Shown: positions 1 to 6,955 of the stretch, piece after piece
Numbering within the stretch: the stretch's first letter is position 1
Layout: every line of letters starts with the position of its first letter
From: Fibrobacter sp.
GTDB taxonomy: Bacteria > Fibrobacterota > Fibrobacteria > Fibrobacterales > Fibrobacteraceae
Assembly (NCBI GenBank): GCA_021443065.1
Contig: JABUUR010000474.1
Coordinates: 1-16,021, forward strand
Reading direction: 5' to 3'
Length of the DNA stretch: 16,021 nt
Program-made: the position numbers and the translations under genes
The notes under the pieces: model-generated
Told to the model about the DNA's origin: nothing
What the model saw: only the letters and a program-made list of their open reading frames with translations
The model's database searches: none

Positions 1-59
1 CTCGAACCCTCGTTGCCGGCGTGAGAGGCCAGTGTCCTGGACCACTAGACGATGGCACC
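1..59 (-). tRNA. tRNA-Glu (anticodon CTC), 3' end cut by window edge
   Basis: Read on the minus strand from 59, the sequence gives a 7-nt acceptor 5' strand GGTGCCA, then a D arm GTCTAGTGGTCCAGGAC that is typical of bacterial tRNA-Glu. The anticodon stem is CTGGC/GCCGG (one T-G wobble) with the 7-nt loop CTCTCAC, placing anticodon CTC at 25-23, which reads GAG. The start of the T arm (GAGGG, TTCGAG) follows and is cut at position 1. The 3' acceptor strand and any encoded CCA lie outside the window. The isoacceptor call rests on the visible anticodon and the Glu-like D arm. Confidence 0.93.
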
Positions 60-64
60 GAATC

Positions 65-100
65 TGTTTGCTATTTCAGCAGAGCCAAATATAGCAAACA
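65..100. repeat. 10-bp perfect inverted repeat over the tRNA promoter
   Basis: TGTTTGCTAT (65-74) and ATAGCAAACA (91-100) are perfect inverted copies separated by 16 nt. The right arm overlaps the -10 box of the predicted tRNA-Glu promoter, and the left arm lies at about the transcription start and just upstream of the tRNA. On the plus strand the second arm is followed by TTTTT, so the structure could also act as a weak terminator for plus-strand transcription. Its function is unknown. Confidence 0.55.
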
Positions 101-116
101 TTTTTCAATCTGTCAT
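88..116 (-). promoter_or_regulatory. Sigma70-type promoter for the tRNA-Glu gene
   Basis: On the minus strand there is a -35 box ATGACA (116-111, 5 of 6 to TTGACA), a 17-nt spacer and a -10 box TATATT (93-88, 5 of 6 to TATAAT). A start near 81 would give a leader of about 22 nt before the mature tRNA 5' end at 59, a normal arrangement for RNase P processing. The site lies in the gap downstream of the PPIase gene. The promoter is inferred from consensus match and spacing only. Confidence 0.6.
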
Positions 117-143
117 CAAGAAATCAATCCCAAATGATCCAAA

Positions 144-2069
144 TTAATCTCTATAGAAAAGATCCAGGTTGTTTTCGACAGGGGTGCCGTTTTCGATGTT
201 GTTGATGAACTCGCTGAACATGGAAGTTGCGGCATAGCCGGACACGTTGGCCACATCGTTCTTTACGGCGGCCTGGAGGGCTTCGGCTTCGGGTTCCTTC
301 TTGCTTTCGACCTTGATCATCACGGCACCGTTATCGGTGGCAATGGCGGAGGTCCATTCACCCACCTTGGCGTTCTTGACGGCCTTTGCAAAGTTCACGT
401 TGCTGTAACCGAAACCGGGAACATAGCCATCCACAGAAACGGTCTTTGTTTCTACGTAGACCTTTTCGACGGCGGTGGCAGAATCTTCGGGATTGACAGC
501 CTTGACCTTTTCGGCAACGGAGTTGAGGTAAGCCTCGGCAGCGGCAGAAGCCTTTGCACGGAGCAGGTTGGCCTTGATGCCGTCGAAGTAAAGATCCAGG
601 CTACGTTCGCCAGCCTTGAGGTCGCCCACCTTGAGGGCGATGGCAACCCACTGGTTGCTCTTCATGACGGGAGAAACCTTGCTGCCTTCGGGCGGAAGGT
701 TGTCGTTGGGCCATGCGTAAGCGGTGAGGCCCTTGAGATAACCCATGCCGGCAATGTCTTCGCCACGAGAAATCCAGTTGGAAGTCTTGGATTCCAGGTT
801 CTGTTCCTTGGCGGCATCGGCAAAGGACTTGCCTGCGTCAACGGCAGACTTGATGGTGTTCATGATTGCTTCGAGGCTGTCGATGGTTTCGGAAGAAGCA
901 TTGACGACCAGAAGGATATGACCCACCTTGGCAAGTTCTGCTCCGGTAGAATCCTTGGACTTGCCGTAGGACTTGATGATGTGGTAGCCGTACTGGGAGC
1001 GGACAGGTTCGGAGATTGCGCCGGAATCGAGGGCAAGGGCTGCCTTTTCGAATTCGGGCACATAGAGACCGCGACCGGCTTCACGATCCAGAGCGCCGCC
1101 ATTTTCTGCAGAACCGGGATCTTCGGAAGAAATGCGGGCCATGTCTTCGAAGGTGGTGGTAGAAGAAGAATCGGTAAGTTGGTAATAGAGGGTCATGGCG
1201 TATTCGCGAATGCGGGCGTCGTCACCGGCGGTAGCCTGGACCGGGATGTAGGCGTATTCGAACTTGGCCACGTCCTTGGTGACAAAGAAGCTGTCCTTGT
1301 GGGCGTTGTAGTAGCCGGCAACCATGACGCTGTCCACGGTCTTTTCGTCTACGGCAAAGTCGGCACCGTTGGCCACGGCAACCTTAAGGTCGTATTCCGT
1401 CATGCGGCGGTTGGCGGACCAGCCAGCTTCGAGAGAGGTCTGGTGGATGGAAGCCCCGACCAGTGCCTGCAGTTGGCGAGCCGGAATGGTGTTGGACTTG
1501 AGGCTTTCTTCGTACTGCAGCATTACGCCCCAACGGAAGGCTTCGGGAGTCTTGAGCCAGGCATCGTATTCTTCCTTGTTGAAGGTAGAATCGGTAAGGA
1601 ACTTGGGCAGACTGGCAATGTAGGCCTGGGAACGCTGCATCAGGTCTTCCTGGGAAGTAGCCTGCTGCTGGATGGAATAGAGGCGGCCCTGGGCTTCTTG
1701 CACCAGACGGGCACGGACTGCGTCGGAATTGTTCGCAAACTCGGATTCAAGTTCGGCGACCGACGCCTGAAGCTCTGCCTTTTCGAACAGTTCGCCCAAA
1801 AGAATCTGGCGGACGAAGGACTGGAAGACCTCGGCACGCAATTGGGTGTACTGTTCATCTTCAAGGTGCTGACCCTGATACTGGTTCTGAACAATCGTCT
1901 TGATGCGGGAGTCAAATTCAGAATAAGAAATCTTTTGGTCCTTTACAACGCCCACCGGATAGCTATGCCCCTGATCGGGCACACGGTCCATGGCAAGCAG
2001 GCCCACAACAATGCCAGCAGCAAAGATTACAATAATCCACTTGGCTTTTTCATTGATCCACGTTAACAT
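144..2069 (-). CDS. PpiD/SurA-like membrane-anchored periplasmic peptidyl-prolyl isomerase
   Basis: The product is a 641-aa protein that probably helps outer-membrane or periplasmic proteins fold. Residues 10-27 form one hydrophobic segment (WIIVIFAAGIVVGLLAM) after a short charged N-terminus, so it is most likely an inner-membrane anchor with the body in the periplasm. A SurA_N-like helical region follows (about 40-210). A parvulin (PpiC-type rotamase) domain spans about 268-370, with the family-type segments ARISSEDPGSAENGG and YGYHII. A second, degenerate parvulin-like stretch begins with VGHILLVVN near 382. Length and order match E. coli PpiD (about 620 aa). I chose the ATG at 2069 because GGAG sits 8 nt upstream; an in-frame TTG at 2102 lacks such a site. 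The gene is divergent from nadB. Whether the rotamase is active cannot be told; PpiD domains are often inactive. Confidence 0.85.
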   Translation of the reverse strand: MLTWINEKAKWIIVIFAAGIVVGLLAMDRVPDQGHSYPVGVVKDQKISYSEFDSRIKTIVQNQYQGQHLEDEQYTQLRAEVFQSFVRQILLGELFEKAELQASVAELESEFANNSDAVRARLVQEAQGRLYSIQQQATSQEDLMQRSQAYIASLPKFLTDSTFNKEEYDAWLKTPEAFRWGVMLQYEESLKSNTIPARQLQALVGASIHQTSLEAGWSANRRMTEYDLKVAVANGADFAVDEKTVDSVMVAGYYNAHKDSFFVTKDVAKFEYAYIPVQATAGDDARIREYAMTLYYQLTDSSSTTTFEDMARISSEDPGSAENGGALDREAGRGLYVPEFEKAALALDSGAISEPVRSQYGYHIIKSYGKSKDSTGAELAKVGHILLVVNASSETIDSLEAIMNTIKSAVDAGKSFADAAKEQNLESKTSNWISRGEDIAGMGYLKGLTAYAWPNDNLPPEGSKVSPVMKSNQWVAIALKVGDLKAGERSLDLYFDGIKANLLRAKASAAAEAYLNSVAEKVKAVNPEDSATAVEKVYVETKTVSVDGYVPGFGYSNVNFAKAVKNAKVGEWTSAIATDNGAVMIKVESKKEPEAEALQAAVKNDVANVSGYAATSMFSEFINNIENGTPVENNLDLFYRD

Positions 2070-2133
2070 AGAGTAGACTCCATTAGAATTTAATGGCAGC
2101 AAATTTAGTCATTTTTTTTCATTTTGTTTTATT

Positions 2134-2155
2134 TTTCGGTTATTTAATGCCGAAA
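2134..2155. promoter_or_regulatory. Inverted repeat in the ppiD-like/nadB divergent intergenic region
   Basis: TTTCGG (2134-2139) and CCGAAA (2150-2155) are perfect 6-bp inverted copies around a 10-nt AT-rich centre, in the middle of the 146-nt gap (2070-2215) between two divergent genes. The dyad could be an operator shared by both promoters. The rest of the gap is very AT-rich with T-tracts, and I could not settle on clear -35/-10 pairs in either direction. A regulatory role is inference from position. Confidence 0.3.
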
Positions 2156-2215
2156 TACTCCTTTTTTTCTATTTATTGGGTATCCAAAATTAAAGATTCA
2201 AATTGGAGTTTACTC

Positions 2216-3799
2216 ATGTACGATATTTTGGTCCTTGGGGCGGGCATTTCCGGTTTGAGCGCGGCTCTCCACGCAGCGGAAAAAGGCCTTTCTGTAGTCA
2301 TCCTTACCAAGGGGGCAAAACCAGACGGATCTTCAAACTACGCCCAGGGCGGAATCGCCACCGTCACGAAAAAGACGGACAAGTTTAAATTCCACATCGA
2401 CGACACCCTGGAGGCGGGTGCGGGCCTTTGCAAAAAGGAGCCTGTGAATATCCTTACCAAGAGCGGCCCTGCCACCATCCGGCAACTGGTCAAGTGGGGC
2501 GTGCAGTTCACACCCGACCCCGTAAACCGTTCCGAGTTCGACCTTCACCTGGAAGGCGGCCACAGCCAGCACCGCATTCTCCACGCCGCCGACCTGACGG
2601 GCAAGGAAATCATGCGGGCGCTCCTTTGCGAGCTCCACAAGCAAAAGAACATCGACTACCTTGAAAACTGCTACATCAAGGATTTGATTTGCGCCGGTGC
2701 GGGCAAGGCAAGGCGTTGCGTAGGTGCAAAGATTATCCACCAGAAGACTGGTGAGGTCGAAAACATTTACGCGAAGGCTTCCATACTTTCTACCGGCGGT
2801 GCAGGACGAATCTGGCAGTACACCGTTTGCCCGCCGGACAGTTGCGGAGACGGCATGGCCATTGCAGCCCGCGCAGGGGTAGCTCTGCAGGACATCGAGT
2901 TCATGCAGTTCCACCCCACCAGCCTGTACGCTCCCAGCCTCAAGAAACCCTTCTTGATTTCCGAGGCGGTCCGCGGCTTTGGCGGCATCCTCAAGAACGA
3001 CAAGGGCGAAGAATTCATGAACCAGGTCCACCCCCTGCATTCCCTGGCACCTCGCGACATTGTGGCCCGAGCCATTCACGCCGAAATGCAGCGATTGGGA
3101 AAGCCAAACATGTTCATCGACCTGACGGGCCACACCCCCAAGGATATCAAGAGCCATTTTCCCAACATCTATGCCAAATGCATGGAAGTGGGCGTAGACA
3201 TGACCAAGGAATGGATTCCCGTGGTGCCCGCGGCACACTACATGTGCGGCGGCGTATTGGTGGATACCAAGTCCCGCACAGAAATCAAGGGCCTTTACGC
3301 GTGCGGTGAAGTTGCAGCCACAGGCGTTCACGGAGCAAACCGTCTGGCATCAAACTCCCTGCTGGAAAGCGTAGTGTTTGCCTTGCGGGCCGTAGACGAC
3401 ATCGCCGAGAGCGGACTCCTCAAGGAAAAGATTACTCCCACCCGCACAAGCAAAAAAGAAAAAGTCAGTTATACCAAGTCCGCCTACTGGCGAAAGCGCC
3501 GCAAAATCCTTCAGGACATGATGTGGTCCCACTGCGGCATCGTACGCACCGTGGCAGGTTTGAACCAGGGCCTCAAGGTCATTGAATCCCTGGAAGCAGA
3601 CATAGCCCAGGCCATCAAGAACAAGGAAACAGAAAATTTCTATTTCATCGAGTTCCAGAACGCCTTGCAGGTGTCCAAGATGATTCTTATGGCAGCCCTT
3701 CGCCGCAAGGAATCCCGCGGCCTCCACTACATTCTGGATTACCCCAATCCCGACCCCAAGACAAAGCACCAGAGCATTTACCTGGGCGACAAGAAATAG
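2216..3799 (+). CDS. nadB: L-aspartate oxidase (quinolinate/NAD synthesis)
   Basis: This 527-aa flavoprotein oxidises L-aspartate to iminoaspartate, which quinolinate synthase (NadA) condenses with dihydroxyacetone phosphate in de novo NAD synthesis. Seen: an N-terminal FAD dinucleotide fold (GAGISG, 8-13), SSNYAQGGIA near 39-48, HLEGGHS with E113 matching the catalytic Glu of E. coli NadB, and STGGAGR. Also present are EFMQFHPT, APRDIVARAI (catalytic Arg region), PAAHYMCGG and GANRLASNSLLE. The hydrophobic 'shield' motifs favour NadB over succinate dehydrogenase or fumarate reductase flavoproteins, which are usually longer. The ATG at 2216 has GGAG 7 nt upstream; the upstream in-frame extension is AT-rich and not protein-like. 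It is first in an apparent run with the kinase gene 19 nt downstream. No nadA or nadC is in view. Confidence 0.95.
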   Translation: MYDILVLGAGISGLSAALHAAEKGLSVVILTKGAKPDGSSNYAQGGIATVTKKTDKFKFHIDDTLEAGAGLCKKEPVNILTKSGPATIRQLVKWGVQFTPDPVNRSEFDLHLEGGHSQHRILHAADLTGKEIMRALLCELHKQKNIDYLENCYIKDLICAGAGKARRCVGAKIIHQKTGEVENIYAKASILSTGGAGRIWQYTVCPPDSCGDGMAIAARAGVALQDIEFMQFHPTSLYAPSLKKPFLISEAVRGFGGILKNDKGEEFMNQVHPLHSLAPRDIVARAIHAEMQRLGKPNMFIDLTGHTPKDIKSHFPNIYAKCMEVGVDMTKEWIPVVPAAHYMCGGVLVDTKSRTEIKGLYACGEVAATGVHGANRLASNSLLESVVFALRAVDDIAESGLLKEKITPTRTSKKEKVSYTKSAYWRKRRKILQDMMWSHCGIVRTVAGLNQGLKVIESLEADIAQAIKNKETENFYFIEFQNALQVSKMILMAALRRKESRGLHYILDYPNPDPKTKHQSIYLGDKK

Positions 3800-3818
3800 C
3801 AGGATATCGAGGTAGCCA

Positions 3819-4859
3819 GTGGCAGCAAACAAAAGCGACAAGCCCGCAAAAATCGGCGGGTACAAGCCTACCCAAGAACTGAGTTCCGGAGCCATGGGAA
3901 ACCTTTGGCTCTGCCACGACCCCTCCCTGGACCGCATGGTTGTGGTAAAACAGATGCGCGAGACCTTGGAAGAAAACAGCGACGCCGTCAAGCGGTTCAT
4001 GCGCGAAGGCAACATCCTCGCCCACTTGAACCATCCGGCAATCATCCAGCCCCACGCCCTCTGGAAGGAAAAAGACGGCAAACTTTCGCTGTCCATGGAA
4101 TTCGTAAACGGAATCACCCTGCGACAGTTGCTGGATAAATGCAAGCAGCCTCCCCTGTGGGTGGTCATGACGATTCTTTACGAGGTGCTGGGAGCCCTAG
4201 GCCACGCCCACCGCGCAGGAGTGGTCCACAGGGACTTGAAACCCGCGAACATCATGATCGACGTAGACGGCCGCATCCGCCTTTTGGACTTTGGAATCGC
4301 CCATACGGAAAACCCATTGAACGACTCCGAAGACAGCCTCACCATTTCGGGAGCGATACTTGGCACAGTCACCTACATGAGCCCGGAGCAGACCCTGGGC
4401 GAAGACGCCACCCCCGCCTCGGATCTTTTCGCCGTGGGGGTCATCGCCTGCGAGATGCTTTTGGGCGAGAACATTTTCCGTGGAGAAAATTTCGCAGACA
4501 CCGTCAAGCGGGTGCAAAAACTGCGCGTCAGCGAGAAAGCCTTCGACAAGAACGCCCCTGCTGGCTTACGCAAATTCGTGATAAAACTTTTGGCCAAAAA
4601 GCCCAAAAACCGCCCCCTGACAGCATTCGACGCGGCCAACGAACTTTCCGAAATGATGAAGGACCTGCCCCGCGACCTGACGCCCTACATGGGAATGTGG
4701 ACTTCCAGTTTGAAGACAAACGAATATTCGACAAACGACAGCCAATTTTGCAACCCGCCTACATACAAGGCTTCCAAGAAAGGTACATTTGTTCTGGGGA
4801 TGCTGGCGGGAGCAACCATTGCCATGGCTGTGGCCTACCTTTTGCACTTTGTATTGTAA
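3819..4859 (+). CDS. Serine/threonine protein kinase with C-terminal membrane anchor
   Basis: This 346-aa Hanks-type kinase has all main catalytic elements. The glycine loop is SSGAMGNLWL (22-31, first glycine replaced by Ser), the ATP-binding Lys is K44 (VVVKQM) and the likely helix-C Glu is E63. The catalytic loop is HRDLKPAN (137-144), the metal-binding DFG is 157-159, and the APE-like SPE is 188-190. D202 and R265 match the structural Asp and Arg of the family. The kinase domain ends near 285. A polar linker follows, then one hydrophobic helix at about 322-345 that ends at the C-terminus, so the catalytic domain would face the cytoplasm with no outside sensor domain. The start is GTG with GAGG 6 nt upstream. 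It lies 19 nt after nadB and 23 nt before the cvpA-like gene, suggesting co-transcription. Substrates are unknown. Confidence 0.92.
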   Translation: MAANKSDKPAKIGGYKPTQELSSGAMGNLWLCHDPSLDRMVVVKQMRETLEENSDAVKRFMREGNILAHLNHPAIIQPHALWKEKDGKLSLSMEFVNGITLRQLLDKCKQPPLWVVMTILYEVLGALGHAHRAGVVHRDLKPANIMIDVDGRIRLLDFGIAHTENPLNDSEDSLTISGAILGTVTYMSPEQTLGEDATPASDLFAVGVIACEMLLGENIFRGENFADTVKRVQKLRVSEKAFDKNAPAGLRKFVIKLLAKKPKNRPLTAFDAANELSEMMKDLPRDLTPYMGMWTSSLKTNEYSTNDSQFCNPPTYKASKKGTFVLGMLAGATIAMAVAYLLHFVL

Positions 4860-4882
4860 CCTTTTCTAACTTACTGTAACCT

Positions 4883-5647
4883 ATGAATACTATCGATATT
4901 GTAAGCCTTGTCCTTGTGGTGATCCTTGCCTTGATCGGCGTGTGGCATGGACTATTGAGGGGCATTTTCCGCTTGATTGCCTGGGCAACAGCCGTCATCG
5001 GGGCGTTCCTCTCAAAGACCTACTTTACAGGTACCGTCATGGATTGTCTGGGCTGCAGCAATTTTTCTGCCACCATCGTGAGCCTCTGCCTTGGTTTTAT
5101 CATCCCTTTCCTTTTATTCCTGTTTATCGGGCACGTCGTGAACAGGGCCGTAAGCGACACCGTCGTGAGCAAACTGGACAGGACTTTGGGTGCTTTGTTC
5201 GGTGTAGTCAAGGCGGCCCTTATCTTGTCTGTAATCATGACGGTAATGCACGTTCTCCCCTTTGGAGGATCCCTCAAGGAGACTCGGGACAGCGCCGTTA
5301 CATACAAATTATACAAGTGTGCCCTGGAAACCATAGGCATGTCGTCTGAGCCCATCGACCTGGTGGACGTAGCCGAAAAGAAAGCCTCGGAAATTACCAG
5401 AAGCATTACAGACAAGGCCGCAGAAAAGGTTTCGGAAGCAGCAAAGGATGTGGCGGACAAGGCTACCGAGGCAGTCAAGAACGCTGCGACCTCCGCCGCA
5501 GAAGAAGCCGTGAACACAGCAAAGAAAACCGTAAAAGGAGCTGGCGAAGATTCCTCAAAGACCGAAGCCAGCACTAAAGCAAATACTGAGGCAAGTACCG
5601 AGGCAAGTACCGAGGCAAGCACAATGTCTAGCAGCGACCTGCAATAG
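4883..5647 (+). CDS. CvpA-family membrane protein with long Ala/Lys/Glu-rich tail
   Basis: The product is 254 aa. The N-terminal 130 residues fit the CvpA (colicin V production) family: four hydrophobic segments at about 5-25, 30-48, 63-87 and 103-125, an early WHGLLRG motif, and the LDRTLGALFGVVKA segment typical of the family before the last helix. The biochemical role of CvpA proteins is poorly known; they are linked to envelope integrity. Residues about 160-222 form a highly charged, alanine-rich region predicted helical, with repeats resembling EKVSEAAKDVADKATEAVKN. It ends in EAST tetrapeptides and a serine-rich C-terminus; this tail is not usual for CvpA. No Shine-Dalgarno site is visible before the ATG (upstream TTACTGTAACCT), so translation may depend on the kinase gene 23 nt upstream. 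The 3' end overlaps the convergent amidohydrolase gene. Confidence 0.8.
   Translation: MNTIDIVSLVLVVILALIGVWHGLLRGIFRLIAWATAVIGAFLSKTYFTGTVMDCLGCSNFSATIVSLCLGFIIPFLLFLFIGHVVNRAVSDTVVSKLDRTLGALFGVVKAALILSVIMTVMHVLPFGGSLKETRDSAVTYKLYKCALETIGMSSEPIDLVDVAEKKASEITRSITDKAAEKVSEAAKDVADKATEAVKNAATSAAEEAVNTAKKTVKGAGEDSSKTEASTKANTEASTEASTEASTMSSSDLQ
5564..5623 (+). repeat. Five 12-bp tandem units encoding EAST-type tetrapeptides
   Basis: Inside the cvpA-like gene, five in-frame 12-nt units encode EAST, KANT, EAST, EAST and EAST (residues 228-247). The units at 5588-5599 and 5600-5611 are both GAGGCAAGTACC; the third copy at 5612-5623 differs at its last bases. Near-identical units suggest recent expansion by slippage, and the copy number may vary between strains without breaking the frame. 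Confidence 0.8.
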
Positions 5648-6884
5648 ACTTGGCGCAGGTTTCGGCCTCACGCACAATATCTTCTTCACCGTCCACGTGA
5701 CGATTTTTCATCACGAACTTTCCGTCGCAAATCACCGAATGGATGGAACTGGAATCCGCAGCATAGACCCAGTTGCTCACCAGGTTGTGGCAAGGGTTCA
5801 AGCGCTCGTTACTTAAATCCACAAGCAAAGCGTCGGCAAGAAAACCTTCGGCAATGACACCTGCGGGAATGCCGTAGGCGATGGCCACATTGGACGTTGC
5901 CATTTTCAGGACATCTTCGGCAGGGAGTTTTTCTGCACCGCAGGAAACCTTGGTAATAAGCGAAGTCAGTTTCATTTCTTCGTGCATATCCAGGTTGTTA
6001 TTGGACGAAGCCCCGTCGGTGCCGATACCCACAAGCATTCCGCTTTCCAGCATCTTTGGAATCTTGGGAATGCCGCTGCAAAGTTTCAAGTTGGAGCAAG
6101 GGTTCACGATGGCGGCAGACTCTGACTCCGACATCATGGAAATGTCCTCTTCGCTCATGTGCACGCAATGGGCCGCAACGAAATTACCGCCCAGCACGCC
6201 GCAACGGTCCATGAATTCCACAGGTGTGCAGCCGTACTGCTTTTTGCAATCCCTGACTTCCTTGGCCGTTTCTGCCAAATGGGTATGGAGAATCATTTCT
6301 TCTTGTCGGGCCACCTTGGCACAACGTTTGAACAAGGCCTCCCCCACCATGTAGGGGGAGTGGGGCATTACGGCAAGGGCTACACGGTCAGACTCGAACC
6401 GATGTTTTTCGATGAACTTGAAATTGTCCTCAATGGCATCTTCACTCATCAAGCCCTGGGCAAAAGTCACGCCGACGGTTGCGCGAATGCCCATCTCCTT
6501 CACAACCTTCATAGTCTGTTCCCTGTGCCAGTACATATCGGCAAAGAACACCGTTCCGGACTTGATCATCTCGAGGACAGCCAACCGAGACCCGATTTCA
6601 ATATCCCTGGGAGTCATCTTGCCTTCGAAGGGCCATATATGGTTCTGCAACCACTGTTGCAGGGGCATGTCATCGGCATAGCCCCGAAGTAAAGTCATGG
6701 CGGCGTGGCAATGACCGTTGTAAAACGGGGGCAAGATGGCAAGTCCCGAGCAATCGATGACTTCGGCCTTGTCCATGTCCTTTGCAGTCAAGGGCCGATT
6801 TACCTTGGCATAACGTTTTCCGGAAATCAATATATCCCTGATTTCACCTTGGCACATCACGGACTTCAATACGATTTTAGACAC
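5628..6884 (-). CDS. mtaD: Amidohydrolase, MTA/SAH deaminase family
   Basis: This 418-aa cytosolic metal-dependent deaminase belongs to the family converting 5'-methylthioadenosine or S-adenosylhomocysteine to the inosine forms. Some relatives act on other aminopurines or on s-triazines, so the substrate is inferred. Seen: the metal site NGHCH (H58, H60), HTHLAET (200-206), AHCVH (H239, H242) and GTDGASSNNNLDM with metal Asp D290. The segment LLRGYADDMPLQQWL is characteristic of the MTAD/TrzA subgroup. Length fits (about 400-450). The start is GTG at 6884 with AGAGG 5 nt upstream; M10 is an unlikely alternative because it would remove the first beta strand. The gene is convergent with the cvpA-like gene, sharing 20 bp (5628-5647), and divergent from the GGDEF gene. 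It appears monocistronic; no methionine-salvage partner is adjacent. Confidence 0.88.
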   Translation of the reverse strand: MSKIVLKSVMCQGEIRDILISGKRYAKVNRPLTAKDMDKAEVIDCSGLAILPPFYNGHCHAAMTLLRGYADDMPLQQWLQNHIWPFEGKMTPRDIEIGSRLAVLEMIKSGTVFFADMYWHREQTMKVVKEMGIRATVGVTFAQGLMSEDAIEDNFKFIEKHRFESDRVALAVMPHSPYMVGEALFKRCAKVARQEEMILHTHLAETAKEVRDCKKQYGCTPVEFMDRCGVLGGNFVAAHCVHMSEEDISMMSESESAAIVNPCSNLKLCSGIPKIPKMLESGMLVGIGTDGASSNNNLDMHEEMKLTSLITKVSCGAEKLPAEDVLKMATSNVAIAYGIPAGVIAEGFLADALLVDLSNERLNPCHNLVSNWVYAADSSSIHSVICDGKFVMKNRHVDGEEDIVREAETCAKSIAGRC

Positions 6885-6919
6885 AAAAACCTCTTAAATT
6901 TAAAGATTTGAGCGAATAA

Positions 6920-6949
6920 TTAACTTTTATTGACAAAAATATATATAAT
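6920..6949 (+). promoter_or_regulatory. Promoter of the GGDEF gene, implying a leaderless mRNA
   Basis: A perfect -10 box TATAAT lies at 6944-6949 with a TTAACT (4 of 6) -35 box at 6920-6925, 18 nt away. The ATG of the downstream gene is at 6956, about where transcription would start, so the mRNA would have no 5' leader. A perfect TTGACA at 6930-6935 is only 8 nt from the TATAAT and cannot pair with it as a standard promoter. No Shine-Dalgarno site precedes the ATG, which agrees with a leaderless message. Confidence 0.45.
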
Positions 6950-6955
6950 AGTGGC

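Noticed and set aside
918..2066. A 382-codon plus-strand frame opposite the PPIase gene
   Set aside because: It lies wholly antisense to a clear parvulin-family gene, with no motif and no ribosome site.
2093..2215. N-terminal extension of nadB from position 2093
   Set aside because: The added residues are a low-complexity translation of AT-rich intergenic DNA, and the ATG at 2216 has a good ribosome site and begins exactly at the FAD-binding strand.
6339..6360. CTCCCCC/GGGGGAG inverted repeat in mtaD, with a similar CCCCC/GGGGG dyad in cimA at 9984-9998
   Set aside because: Both lie inside coding sequence and both encode a PY-V-GEA peptide, so shared codon choice explains the likeness. There are too few copies to call a repeat family.
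6930..6949. TTGACA plus TATAAT as a consensus promoter
   Set aside because: The two boxes are only 8 nt apart, far from the 16-18 nt needed. TTAACT at 6920 fits better as the -35 box.
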